This document shows, piece by piece, positions 1 to 7,309 of a stretch of DNA of 64,000 nucleotides. Numbering within the stretch: position 1 is the first letter of the stretch; every line of letters starts with the position of its first letter. The stretch comes from Paenarthrobacter nicotinovorans (GTDB taxonomy: Bacteria > Actinomycetota > Actinomycetes > Actinomycetales > Micrococcaceae). The notes beneath the pieces were generated by a model. That model saw only the letters and a program-made list of their open reading frames with translations. It was not told where the DNA came from and did not search any database. The DNA is taken from positions 124,001 to 188,000 of the forward strand of contig NZ_SZVS01000004.1 of NCBI RefSeq assembly GCF_007670255.1, in the 5' to 3' direction. The position numbers and the translations under genes were made by a program.

Positions 1-778
1 CAATTTCCGACGGCGGTCCAGCTGAGGCAGGTTGCCAACTCTCCAGCAAGGAGTAGGCAATGATGCGTTCCTGCGCACCGAACCTGGGGTTGCAACTGGT
101 CATCGTCAGGAAGCTCTCCGTGGGGGTGGCTCCCGGCTGCGTGGGCACGGGCAGCAGGACGTCGGTGCGGTCGGGCAGGACGATCTGGTTGTTGCGGAAA
201 ACGTAGGTGTAGTAGCCGTCGGCAGTTTGGACGTAGATCTTGTCGCCGGGAACCAGCGTATGGATGTTGTCCAGGACGGCGCCGTGGGTTTGCCTGTGGC
301 CGGCCACCGCAAAGTTGCCCGGCGCCCCGGGCATGCTGGTGCTTCCGTAGTGTCCCAAGCCCAAGGTATCCAGGACATCCGAGCTGGTGCCTTCGATGAT
401 GGGGCGCGTGTAGTCCTGCCCAAAACGCGGGATGTACATGATGCCGATGGTTCCGCCGTGGCCAGGGGCCTTGCCGACAACGGGTGTTCCGTAGTCCACA
501 GGGCCCGTGGGTGCTGCAGGGGCTACCGGTCCAGTGAATTCCTGGGCGAAGCTCTTGACGGCCTCGGTCTGCTTGGCGTCGGCTTCCACGTTGGTCCACC
601 ACAATTCCCAAGCCACGAAGAGGAGCAGGACAATGCCCGCCGTGATGAGCAGCTCACCCAGGATCTGGCTGATCTTTCGGATGACATTTGAGGCGCCGCG
701 CTTCTTGCGGGGGCGCAATTCCTCCCCTTGGCTCGCGGACGGCACGGCAGATGCCGCCGTCGTCTGCTGGTGCGCCAC
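1..778 (-). CDS. class E sortase, C-terminus cut off by the window edge
   Basis: Membrane-anchored transpeptidase that cleaves sorting signals and joins surface proteins to peptidoglycan. The visible 259 residues show a basic cytoplasmic N-terminus, one membrane segment (about 38-60), then the sortase barrel. The catalytic His sits in AGHRQTH (H161), the catalytic Cys in TMTSCNP (C229), and the likely active-site Arg follows at R238 (ERIIAY). Start is GTG at 778, with a GAGGAGA ribosome binding site 4 nt upstream; there is no stop because the gene runs past base 1. It is divergent from crgA, a pairing common in actinobacteria. Class E is inferred from the TSCNP-type motif and context. Substrate proteins are not visible here. 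Confidence 0.9.
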   Translation of the reverse strand, partial: MAHQQTTAASAVPSASQGEELRPRKKRGASNVIRKISQILGELLITAGIVLLLFVAWELWWTNVEADAKQTEAVKSFAQEFTGPVAPAAPTGPVDYGTPVVGKAPGHGGTIGIMYIPRFGQDYTRPIIEGTSSDVLDTLGLGHYGSTSMPGAPGNFAVAGHRQTHGAVLDNIHTLVPGDKIYVQTADGYYTYVFRNNQIVLPDRTDVLLPVPTQPGATPTESFLTMTSCNPRFGAQERIIAYSLLESWQPASAGPPSEI

Positions 779-950
779 AGGGTCTCCTCTTATAGGGCGC
801 GGGCGTCACTGGCGTATCCCGAGTTGCGGCTAGACTTGACAGCTAGAACCAACCCGGAACGCCGTGTGGCCGTTAACCGCTGGAAATTTCCTTCCTGCAG
901 GATATCAAGGCCAGCGCGACGGGTATCAACCGAGCAGTCCAGGAGGATCC

Positions 951-1205
951 GTGCCCGAGTCCAAGCCCCGCAAGCGGCCTGCCCGCCAGACCCAACAGAC
1001 CTCGGCCACACAGCAATACAAGCCCAACCCGGTTTGGTACAAGGCCGTCATGTTCGGCCTCATGATCCTCGGCCTCCTCTGGATCATCACCTTCTACATC
1101 ACTGAAGGCCAATTCCCGGTCCGCGACTGGGCCTCCTGGAACATCGTTGCGGGCTTCGGCATCGCGATTGTTGGGTTCCTCATGACCACCCGCTGGCGCT
1201 CCTAG
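951..1205 (+). CDS. crgA: cell division protein CrgA
   Basis: Small septal membrane protein of actinobacteria that interacts with FtsZ, FtsQ, FtsI and FtsW-type divisome proteins. The 84 residues comprise a basic, disordered N-terminus (1-27) and two membrane helices (about 31-50 and 62-79) joined by a short loop with FPVRDW, the classic CrgA layout and length. GTG at 951 is chosen over the longer in-frame opening at 864 because AGGAGG lies 4 nt upstream and the upstream residues look non-coding. The neighbouring divergent sortase gene is the usual actinobacterial context. Confidence 0.93.
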   Translation: MPESKPRKRPARQTQQTSATQQYKPNPVWYKAVMFGLMILGLLWIITFYITEGQFPVRDWASWNIVAGFGIAIVGFLMTTRWRS

Positions 1206-1250
1206 GAATTCCGGACCTCACATTCCGGTGTCCGCTGGCGTCTACAGGAT

Positions 1251-1760
1251 ATGAGCAACCGGCACACCACGTTGGATTCCCCGCTGGGGCAGTTGACGCT
1301 GACCGCCCGCAGGGAGTTTTTGACGGGCATTTTCTACGAAGGGCACTGGCATATGCCCGCGCCCGACTATTTCGGGGAACCGGTCTCCGTTGAGGACCCG
1401 GTCTTCACCCATGCCTGGAGCGAGTTGTCCGAGTACCTGAACGGGCAACGCACCGAATTCAGCGTTCCGTTTGAGGCGCGAGGCAACTCCTTCCAAGAGA
1501 AGGTCTGGGCCCGCCTTCAACACATTCCCTTTGGGGAAACCGTCAGTTATGGGGAACTCGCCGCGGAGATGGGAGATCCCCACCTTGCGCAGGCAGTCGG
1601 TTCTGCCGTCGGACGCAATCCCATCAGCATCATCATCCCCTGCCACCGCGTTGTAGGCCGGAAGGGCCAGCTCACGGGATATGCGGGCGGACTTCGGAAC
1701 AAGCGCTTCCTCCTGGAGCTCGAAGAACCGGACTCCGTGAGAGAGGGCAAGCTCTTCTGA
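1251..1760 (+). CDS. ogt: methylated-DNA-protein-cysteine methyltransferase (first copy)
   Basis: Suicide repair protein that transfers alkyl groups from O6-alkylguanine or O4-alkylthymine to its own cysteine. 169 residues, the usual Ogt length: N-terminal RNase-H-like domain (1-75) and C-terminal winged-helix DNA-binding/catalytic domain with PCHRV (C131) and a GYAGG tail. Oddity: the arginine finger that flips the damaged base (R in the RAVG motif; human R128) is a glutamine here (Q114 in AQAVG). First gene of a tightly packed repair operon; its TGA shares one base with the ATG of the sigma-factor gene. Whether Q114 lowers repair or changes substrate cannot be told from sequence. Confidence 0.92.
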   Translation: MSNRHTTLDSPLGQLTLTARREFLTGIFYEGHWHMPAPDYFGEPVSVEDPVFTHAWSELSEYLNGQRTEFSVPFEARGNSFQEKVWARLQHIPFGETVSYGELAAEMGDPHLAQAVGSAVGRNPISIIIPCHRVVGRKGQLTGYAGGLRNKRFLLELEEPDSVREGKLF

Positions 1761-2287
1761 TGGAGAACGGACAGGCCAGCAAGAAACCCTTCGAGGCAGT
1801 AGTGCAGGAACGCGGTGCAACCGTGCTTCGGGTGTGCCGCGCGATCCTGGGTGTCCACGACGCCGACGACGCGTGGTCGGACACCTTCCTTGCGGCGCTC
1901 CAGGCCTATCCGGATCTGCCCGTGGATGCCAACGTCGAAGCCTGGCTGGTCACCATTGCCCACCGGAAGTGCATTGACCACCTGCGTGCCGGAGCCCGGC
2001 GCGCCCTGCCTGTGGACCATCCGCCCGAACAGCCGACCCGCCTGGGCCTGCCGGGCGACACGGACACCGAACTTCTCGACGCCGTCGCCAAACTGCCGGC
2101 GAAGCAGCGCCAGGCAGTGGCCTACCACTACCTCGCAGGCCTGCCTTACAAGGAGATCGGCGTTCTCCTCGGCAGCTCGCCTGAGGCGGCACGCCGTGCA
2201 GGCGCCGATGGCGTGAAGGCACTCCGCGCAGTTATCCAATCTCCTGCTTCGCTGGTCCATTCATCATCGAAAGGTGAAGTCCAATGA
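1760..2287 (+). CDS. ECF-like RNA polymerase sigma factor in the alkylation-repair operon
   Basis: 175-residue sigma-70-family protein with region 2 (about 12-78: the ILGVHDADDAWSDTFL helix and EAWLVTIAHRKCIDHLR promoter-melting helix) and region 4 (about 105-160: LPAKQRQAVAYHY, then a helix-turn-helix PYKEIGVLLG). No anti-sigma gene of the zinc-finger type follows. The next gene is a second MGMT, coupled through an ATGA overlap. Position between two MGMT genes and ahead of alkB suggests that it activates the alkylation response, replacing the Ada regulator. That role is inference; the sigma fold itself is clear. Confidence 0.85.
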   Translation: MENGQASKKPFEAVVQERGATVLRVCRAILGVHDADDAWSDTFLAALQAYPDLPVDANVEAWLVTIAHRKCIDHLRAGARRALPVDHPPEQPTRLGLPGDTDTELLDAVAKLPAKQRQAVAYHYLAGLPYKEIGVLLGSSPEAARRAGADGVKALRAVIQSPASLVHSSSKGEVQ

Positions 2288-2913
2288 CCCTCGACCCCAA
2301 CCTTGCGCATGACGAGGTGCTTTCCCTCCTCGAACCCCTGGATGTTGGGCTCCAGCCCGCCCTGGCCAACCTCCACGCCCGGCTTGCCCGCGACGCCCAA
2401 CTGACCCACGCCATGGACATTGCCTACCGTACGATCGATTCTCCAGTGGGGAAGCTGCTGCTCGCGGCAACGGACCGGGGAATCATCCGGGTCGCCTTTG
2501 AACTGGAAAACCACGACTCCGTTTTGCAGCTGCTTGCCGACACTGTCAGCCCACGCATCCTGGAAGCCCCCCTCCGGTTGGATGACGCCGCACGGGAACT
2601 CGACGAGTACTTCGCAGGCAAGCGCCGGGATTTCGACCTCCTCCTCGACTTCCGCCTGTCCCGCGGTTTCCGTCTCAACGTCCTCCGGCACCTGCCGAGG
2701 ATTCCCTATGGAAACACTGCGAGTTACGCACAGGTGGCACAGGCTGCGGGCAGCCCCAACGCTGTCCGCGCGGTGGGGACCGCTTGCGCCACCAATCCGC
2801 TGCCTGTGATCGTGCCTTGCCACCGGGTGGTCAAGTCCGATGGCAGCTTCGGTGGCTACCTCGGCGGCCCGGAAGCCAAGCGGGCATTGCTCACGCTGGA
2901 GGCAGCAGCGTGA
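2284..2913 (+). CDS. methylated-DNA-protein-cysteine methyltransferase (second copy, N-terminally extended)
   Basis: 209 residues. The MGMT domain begins near residue 44 (MDIAYRT) and ends with PCHRV (C179) and a GGYLGG tail. Unlike the first copy it keeps the arginine finger (R162 in VRAVG). The first 43 residues form an extra, probably helical segment not part of the standard fold. The early start is supported by an ATGA overlap with the sigma gene and an AAAGGTGA ribosome binding site before 2284; the internal ATG near 2413 has no such site. Likely a repair enzyme, with a possible second role as damage sensor for the coupled sigma factor (inference). Confidence 0.92.
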   Translation: MTLDPNLAHDEVLSLLEPLDVGLQPALANLHARLARDAQLTHAMDIAYRTIDSPVGKLLLAATDRGIIRVAFELENHDSVLQLLADTVSPRILEAPLRLDDAARELDEYFAGKRRDFDLLLDFRLSRGFRLNVLRHLPRIPYGNTASYAQVAQAAGSPNAVRAVGTACATNPLPVIVPCHRVVKSDGSFGGYLGGPEAKRALLTLEAAA

Positions 2914-3626
2914 GTGACGACGCCCTGTTTCCGCGTGAGCTGGTTCAGCCGGAAACGCACGACGCCGGTCCTCGTCTGGTGCGGCCCGGCGCGGTTCACG
3001 TCCCGGGTTGGCTGACTTTGGAGCAGCAGCGCTGGATCGTAGCCCGTTTCGGTGAATGGTCCCAGGGACCCGTTCCGCTGCGGGCTGCCACGCTTCCCGG
3101 CGGGCACCAAATGTCGGTACGCACCGTGTGCCTCGGCTGGCATTGGCAGCCGTACCGTTACTCGCGGACAGCTACGGACGTCAACGGGCAAGCTGTCCTC
3201 GATTTTCCCGACTGGATGGTCCGTCTGGGGAAAAAGGCGGTCTCCGCTGCCTACTCGCGGGAGGTGGGCGTTGACGAGTCATTGCTGGGCCTCTCCGAGG
3301 ATTACGCCCCGGACGCGGCTCTGGTGAACTACTACGCCGATGGGGCTGCCATGGGCATGCACCAGGACAAAGACGAGCACTCCGACGCTCCTGTGGTCTC
3401 CATCAGCATTGGTGAGTCGTGCATTTTCCGGTTCGGCAACACCCAGACCCGCACAAAACCGTACGAGGACGTGGAACTGCGCTCGGGGGACCTTTTCGTC
3501 TTTGGCGGTCCTTCCCGGTTTGCCTACCACGGCATCCCCAAGGTGCTCCCGGGCACTGCTCCTGATGGCTGCGGATTGGACCACGGCCGGATCAACATCA
3601 CCATGCGCGTCACGGGATTGTCCTAG
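2910..3626 (+). CDS. alkB: AlkB-type alpha-ketoglutarate-dependent DNA dealkylase
   Basis: Fe(II)/2-oxoglutarate dioxygenase that removes 1-methyladenine and 3-methylcytosine lesions by oxidation. In the 238 residues starting from GTG 2910, the iron-binding triad is visible as HQD (H151, D153) and the distal His (H207, in AYHGIP). The 2-oxoglutarate-binding arginines lie in RINITMR (R227, R233). The substrate-lid region and VNYY (139-142) also fit. The GTG overlaps the TGA of the second MGMT (GTGA), so the four genes 1251-3626 form one translationally coupled operon for alkylation repair. An upstream in-frame extension lies inside the MGMT gene and is rejected. Confidence 0.93.
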   Translation: MSDDALFPRELVQPETHDAGPRLVRPGAVHVPGWLTLEQQRWIVARFGEWSQGPVPLRAATLPGGHQMSVRTVCLGWHWQPYRYSRTATDVNGQAVLDFPDWMVRLGKKAVSAAYSREVGVDESLLGLSEDYAPDAALVNYYADGAAMGMHQDKDEHSDAPVVSISIGESCIFRFGNTQTRTKPYEDVELRSGDLFVFGGPSRFAYHGIPKVLPGTAPDGCGLDHGRINITMRVTGLS

Positions 3627-3647
3627 GTAGATAAACTTCCCCTACCT

Positions 3648-3712
3648 GCAACGCGGGGTCACTTATGGCCCCTAAATCCCCTCACCAGGGGCCATAAGTG
3701 ACCACGCGTTGC
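3648..3712. repeat. large inverted repeat, 26-bp arms
   Basis: Arms 3648-3673 and 3687-3712 match at 25 of 26 positions around a 13-nt loop; the inner 17 bp (GGTCACTTATGGCCCCT and its complement) are perfect. It sits between alkB and tag, just upstream of the tag ribosome binding site. There is no clear T-run on either side, so a simple intrinsic terminator is not obvious. It could be a REP-like element, a strong hairpin that shields the operon mRNA end, or a terminator of unusual form. Confidence 0.9.
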
Positions 3713-3728
3713 TTTGAGAGGAGATTGC

Positions 3729-4328
3729 ATGACCCCGGACAACGGCAGCATCATCGGACCTGACGGCCTGGCGCGTCCAGTGTGGGCTGCGTCCGATCCA
3801 CTGATGCAGGCCTATTATGACCACGAGTGGGGCATGCCCGTGCGCGACGAGCAGGGGATGTACGAACGCATCAGCCTGGAGGCTTTCCAGGCAGGCCTTT
3901 CGTGGGCCACCATCCTGCGCAAGCGCGAGGCGTTCAGGAAGGCGTTCCTGGACTTCCATCCGGAGAGTGTCGCTGCGTTCACCGAGTCTGACGTGGATCG
4001 GCTTATGCTCGACGCCGGTATCGTCCGCAACCGATTGAAGATCCACGCCGCGATCACCAACGCCAAGGCAACCATTGCCCTGCGTGAGGAAGGCGGACTG
4101 GTGGACTTCGTGTGGTCCTTCCAACCTGACAGCACGCCCGCTCCCCGGAGCCTGTCGGAGATCCCCACAACGTCTCCGGAGTCCATTGCCCTTTCCAAGG
4201 CCCTGAGGAAGAAGGGCTTCGCTTTCGTCGGGCCCACCACCATGTATGCCTTGATGGAAGCGGTCGGCATCATCGACACCCATCTGGTGGACAGTCACCG
4301 GCGCGGGACCTCAGGGGTGTGGACCTAG
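3729..4328 (+). CDS. tag: DNA-3-methyladenine glycosylase I
   Basis: Base-excision enzyme that removes 3-methyladenine. 199 residues from ATG 3729, chosen over TTG 3714 because GAGAGGAGA lies just upstream. Family features: YDHEWG, EAFQAGLSWATILRKRE helix-hairpin segment, DAGIVRNRLKI, FVWSF and KALRKKGFAFVGPT. Of the zinc-snap ligands known in E. coli Tag (C4, H17, H175, C179), only a His equivalent to H175 (DTHLVD) remains; the others are replaced. So this is a Tag lineage that probably does without zinc. It extends the alkylation-repair set, but the hairpin before it suggests a separate transcript. Confidence 0.92.
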   Translation: MTPDNGSIIGPDGLARPVWAASDPLMQAYYDHEWGMPVRDEQGMYERISLEAFQAGLSWATILRKREAFRKAFLDFHPESVAAFTESDVDRLMLDAGIVRNRLKIHAAITNAKATIALREEGGLVDFVWSFQPDSTPAPRSLSEIPTTSPESIALSKALRKKGFAFVGPTTMYALMEAVGIIDTHLVDSHRRGTSGVWT

Positions 4329-4372
4329 GCGGAAGCCGCTCGGGCAGTTGAAACACCCCTTCCCCTGAATTC

Positions 4373-5037
4373 TTGTCCACAGAAGTGCGTAACGTTATCC
4401 ACAAGCGGGGATAACTTCTGTGGACATCCACATACTTGCCCCCAAAATCCCCGGGAAACCGCCCAAGCAGGCCATCACGTCGCCCGTGGGACAGTTATAC
4501 CCACTGTGCACTGTGCTGTGGATTGTGGCCGAAGCTTCATCGAAAGTTCAAGCCGCCGGGATTGCCGGGTTGGCCTCAACCGATATTTCCAGCTTGTTCC
4601 TTCCGCCTCCCCCCATAGCCTCGGAGGGTGCGCGGACGAGCCCCTCATTCCTGGTTACCCACATAACAACACCCGGGTTCCCACAAGTTATCCACAGGTG
4701 GGGAAAACATGTGGGTTGGTGTCCGAAAGACCCTGAAATGCCGGGGTTTCCTGCCCTGCCAACGGGCTGAACTACACAGATGTAAGTTATTAACAGTGTT
4801 GATAACCCTGTTGATAGGCCCCTCACCCCGGGGGAATTAACAGCCTTGTCCACAGGGCTCTCAAATCCTCCCTCTTTGTCCACAAAAGGGGGATGGGTGG
4901 GGACATAGTTATCCACAGGTGTGGAGAAATCCATGCCAATCGGGGGATATCTGCCCCTGGAACGGCCCTATTGGAGGGTTAAGCCCTTAACTACATACAT
5001 GTAAGTTACTCACAATGTGGATAACGCCTGTGGATAA
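4373..5037. other. gene-free DnaA-box cluster, 16 kb from dnaA
   Basis: The 761 bp between tag and the GyrI-like gene hold no convincing gene. They contain eight exact TTATCCACA or TTGTCCACA boxes: plus strand at 4373, 4395, 4688, 4846, 4876 and 4909; minus strand at 5016-5024 and 5029-5037. Several one-mismatch copies are also present (for example 4419-4427). Six plus-strand boxes followed by two minus-strand boxes is an ordered arrangement. The box count exceeds the strict matches between dnaA and dnaN. Possible roles: secondary or true origin, DnaA titration site (datA-like), or DnaA reactivation site. Only DnaA binding is a fair direct inference. Confidence 0.85.
4770..5036 (+). repeat. 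imperfect direct repeat inside the DnaA-box cluster
   Basis: Copy A (4770-4816) and copy B (4989-5036) align over about 47 nt. The first 36 positions match at 30, with a one-base insertion later. Both begin AACTACA, share ATGTAAGTTA, and end in two box-like units. In copy B the units are perfect TGTGGATAA boxes; in copy A they read TGTTGATAA-like, so A looks degraded or of lower affinity. This suggests an internal duplication of a functional module. Confidence 0.75.
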
Positions 5038-5089
5038 CACGGTCTTCCAGCTCATGCAGCCCATCAACCGGCAGGTTTACGGTTGTCCC

Positions 5090-5710
5090 ATGAAGAGCGA
5101 CTTCAAGAAGCTGATCCCCAGCTACAGTGCAACGAGGGGTACGTTCTCCGTGCTGACCGTTCCGCCCCTTCAGTACTTGAAGATCGACGGCTCAGGGGAC
5201 CCCAATACTGCGGCGTCGTACAAGGACGCCTTGTCCACGTTGTACCCCGTGGCGTACAAACTTAAGTTCTTCAGCAAGGCGGAGTTGGGCCAGGACTATG
5301 GCGTGATGCCGCTGGAGGCACTCTGGTGGGCCGATGACATGGACGCCTTCACCAGCGCCAGGGACAAATCGCTCTGGGATTGGACCCTGATGAACATGGT
5401 GCCGGACTGGATCACGCAAGAGCACTTTGAGGCGGCGTGCGAGGCTGCGGACCGAAAGGGAACCGCCCCGGCCTTGGAGCGGCTCCGGTTGGAGCCGCTG
5501 GAGGAGGGGTTGTGCGTACAGACGCTGCACATTGGTCCGTACGATGATGAAGGGCCCGTGCTGGATGAGATGCATCACCGGTTCATACCGAAGCAGTCAC
5601 TGACCATGACAGGAAAGCACCACGAGATCTATCTAGGGGATCCCCGGCGGAGCGCGCCGGAGAAACTCAGGACCATCCTGCGGCAACCCGTCGCGCCCAC
5701 AGCGGAGTGA
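5090..5710 (+). CDS. GyrI-like small-molecule-binding domain protein
   Basis: 206 residues from ATG 5090 (MKSDFKKLIPSY), a start typical of this family; the upstream in-frame extension reads through DnaA boxes and is rejected. The protein fits the stand-alone GyrI-like (SbmC/BmrR effector-fold) family: VPPLQYLKIDGSGDP, LYPVAYKLKF, WWADD and LHIGPYDDEGPVL segments. Members bind hydrophobic small molecules, and some hydrolyse cyclopropanoid genotoxins. That would fit the DNA-damage theme of the adjacent genes, but no ligand can be assigned. Convergent with the rhomboid gene, 27 bp away. Confidence 0.85.
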   Translation: MKSDFKKLIPSYSATRGTFSVLTVPPLQYLKIDGSGDPNTAASYKDALSTLYPVAYKLKFFSKAELGQDYGVMPLEALWWADDMDAFTSARDKSLWDWTLMNMVPDWITQEHFEAACEAADRKGTAPALERLRLEPLEEGLCVQTLHIGPYDDEGPVLDEMHHRFIPKQSLTMTGKHHEIYLGDPRRSAPEKLRTILRQPVAPTAE

Positions 5711-5737
5711 CACATAGGGAAGGAACCCCAGGCAGGG

Positions 5738-6592
5738 TTAGCCGGCGGTAACGCGGAACCAAGTCAGGACTGCCAACAAGCCCACAACCAGCACCAACCC
5801 GCCGGTTTGGAGGAGAGCCTGGTTCTTGCCGCGGGGTGCGTAGGCGATGGCAGCAGCGGCGAGGCCACCGGTAATCAATCCGCCCAGGTGGGCCTGCCAG
5901 GCGATGTTGGGGATAAAGAAACCGATGACGCCATTGATGGCGATCAGAACCCACAGTTGCTTGGTTTCGCCACCCCTGTGGCGTTGGACCACGAGCATGG
6001 CGCCGAAGAGACCGAAGATCGCGCCGGATGCGCCCACCACGCCGGAGATTGGGTAATCGGGAGTCAGCAGGAGATAGCCTACTGAACCTCCGATAGCGGA
6101 GATCACATACACCGCCAGGAAACGAATCCGCCCCAGCAACGGTTCAAGCGCTTGGCCAAAGATCCACAACGTATACATGTTCAGGACGATGTGGAGAAGG
6201 AAGCCTTGGGAGTGCAGGAACGCCGCAGTAAGCATGCGCCACGGTTCCGTGGCGGCAAAGACGTTGGCAAACGCAAAGTCCTGGAAGATGAGGTCGCCGG
6301 GCACAATCCACTGAAGGATGTACACCAGCACGCAGAGACCGATGATCGTGAACGTCACCAAAGGACGGCCCACGGCCAGGGCGCCGCCGTACGGGGACCG
6401 GTAGGCCGGCGTCGTACGTTTTTGTTCGTTGACGCAGTCAACGCATTGGAACCCGACGGCGGCCGTCCGCTGGCACTCGGGGCACGCAGGGCGCCCGCAG
6501 CGCTGGCACCGCACATAGGAGGGCCTGTCCGGGTGCCGTGGGCACACCGGAATATCAGCGGACGGCTCTGCCGACGGGATTCCGTAGCTCAT
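5738..6592 (-). CDS. rhomboid-family intramembrane serine protease with N-terminal zinc finger
   Basis: 284 residues. The N-terminus (17-53) carries a B-box-like zinc finger: C17-H20, C29-C32, C37-C40, C50-C53. Six membrane helices follow. The catalytic dyad is S189 in GASGA and H235 in WQAHLGG; the HIVLNMYTLW segment (134-143) on the second helix supplies the oxyanion region. It cleaves membrane proteins within the bilayer; substrates are unknown. It lies next to a cyclophilin gene, the usual order upstream of the actinobacterial gyr region. Confidence 0.93.
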   Translation of the reverse strand: MSYGIPSAEPSADIPVCPRHPDRPSYVRCQRCGRPACPECQRTAAVGFQCVDCVNEQKRTTPAYRSPYGGALAVGRPLVTFTIIGLCVLVYILQWIVPGDLIFQDFAFANVFAATEPWRMLTAAFLHSQGFLLHIVLNMYTLWIFGQALEPLLGRIRFLAVYVISAIGGSVGYLLLTPDYPISGVVGASGAIFGLFGAMLVVQRHRGGETKQLWVLIAINGVIGFFIPNIAWQAHLGGLITGGLAAAAIAYAPRGKNQALLQTGGLVLVVGLLAVLTWFRVTAG

Positions 6593-6613
6593 TAATTCAG
6601 CGTCAGTGAGCGA

Positions 6614-7156
6614 CTAGAGCTGTTCGATGTCGATGCTGTTGATGACGACATCTTCGACCGGGCGGTCACCCATGCCGGTACGGACGGACTCGATGGCGTC
6701 CACAACCTTGCGGGATTCCTCGTCCGTGACCTCGCCGAAGATGCTGTGCTTGCCGAACAGCCAGTCGGTGTTGACCGTGGTGATGAAGAATTGTGACCCG
6801 TTGGTGCCCTTGCCCATCTGGATTCCGGCGTTCGCCATGGCCAGCTTGTAAGGAGCGTTGAACGTCAGTTCCGGGTGGATTTCGTCGTCGAACTGGTAAC
6901 CGGGGCCACCGACGCCGCGGCCCAGGGGATCGCCGCCCTGGATCATGAAGTCCTTGATGATCCGGTGGAAGATGGTGCCGTTGTACAGGGGAGTACCGGT
7001 CTTGTCCTCGCCCGTCTCCGGGTGGTTCCAGGACTTCTCGCCCGTAGCCAGGCCGATGAAGTTCGCCACGGTCTTGGGCGCGTGGTTGCCGAAGAGGTCA
7101 ACCTTGATATCGCCGAGGGTAGTGTGGATCGTTGCTTTTGCGGTTGCAATGGTCAT
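6614..7156 (-). CDS. peptidyl-prolyl cis-trans isomerase, cyclophilin type
   Basis: 180-residue cytosolic cyclophilin that catalyses proline isomerisation during folding. Core motifs: FHRIIKDFMIQGGDP with the catalytic Arg, GSQFFIT, and the LDGKH-equivalent WLFGKHSIFGEV. No signal peptide, so cytoplasmic. Length is typical of bacterial PpiA/PpiB. It lies 21 bp upstream of the rhomboid gene on the same strand and may be cotranscribed with it. Confidence 0.95.
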   Translation of the reverse strand: MTIATAKATIHTTLGDIKVDLFGNHAPKTVANFIGLATGEKSWNHPETGEDKTGTPLYNGTIFHRIIKDFMIQGGDPLGRGVGGPGYQFDDEIHPELTFNAPYKLAMANAGIQMGKGTNGSQFFITTVNTDWLFGKHSIFGEVTDEESRKVVDAIESVRTGMGDRPVEDVVINSIDIEQL

Positions 7157-7309
7157 AGGCCCATTCTTCCATGCAGGGTCAACGCCGGGGCAGTTGTAAA
7201 GCCGGTTCCGCGCTCGGTGAAATCCGGGCCGAATCGGCCAGATGAATAGCCGGTGTTCCCCAAGCGACGTAGGCTAGCAACAAACGAGCACGTGTATCGG
7301 GAGGTAGTT

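Noticed and set aside
3648..3712. CRISPR or transposon end
   Set aside because: Only one copy is visible, with no spacer series, no target duplication and no transposase nearby.
4548..4934. 128-codon minus-strand frame in the DnaA-box cluster
   Set aside because: It translates the DnaA boxes themselves (repeated PVDN/VDK words) and has no ribosome binding site.
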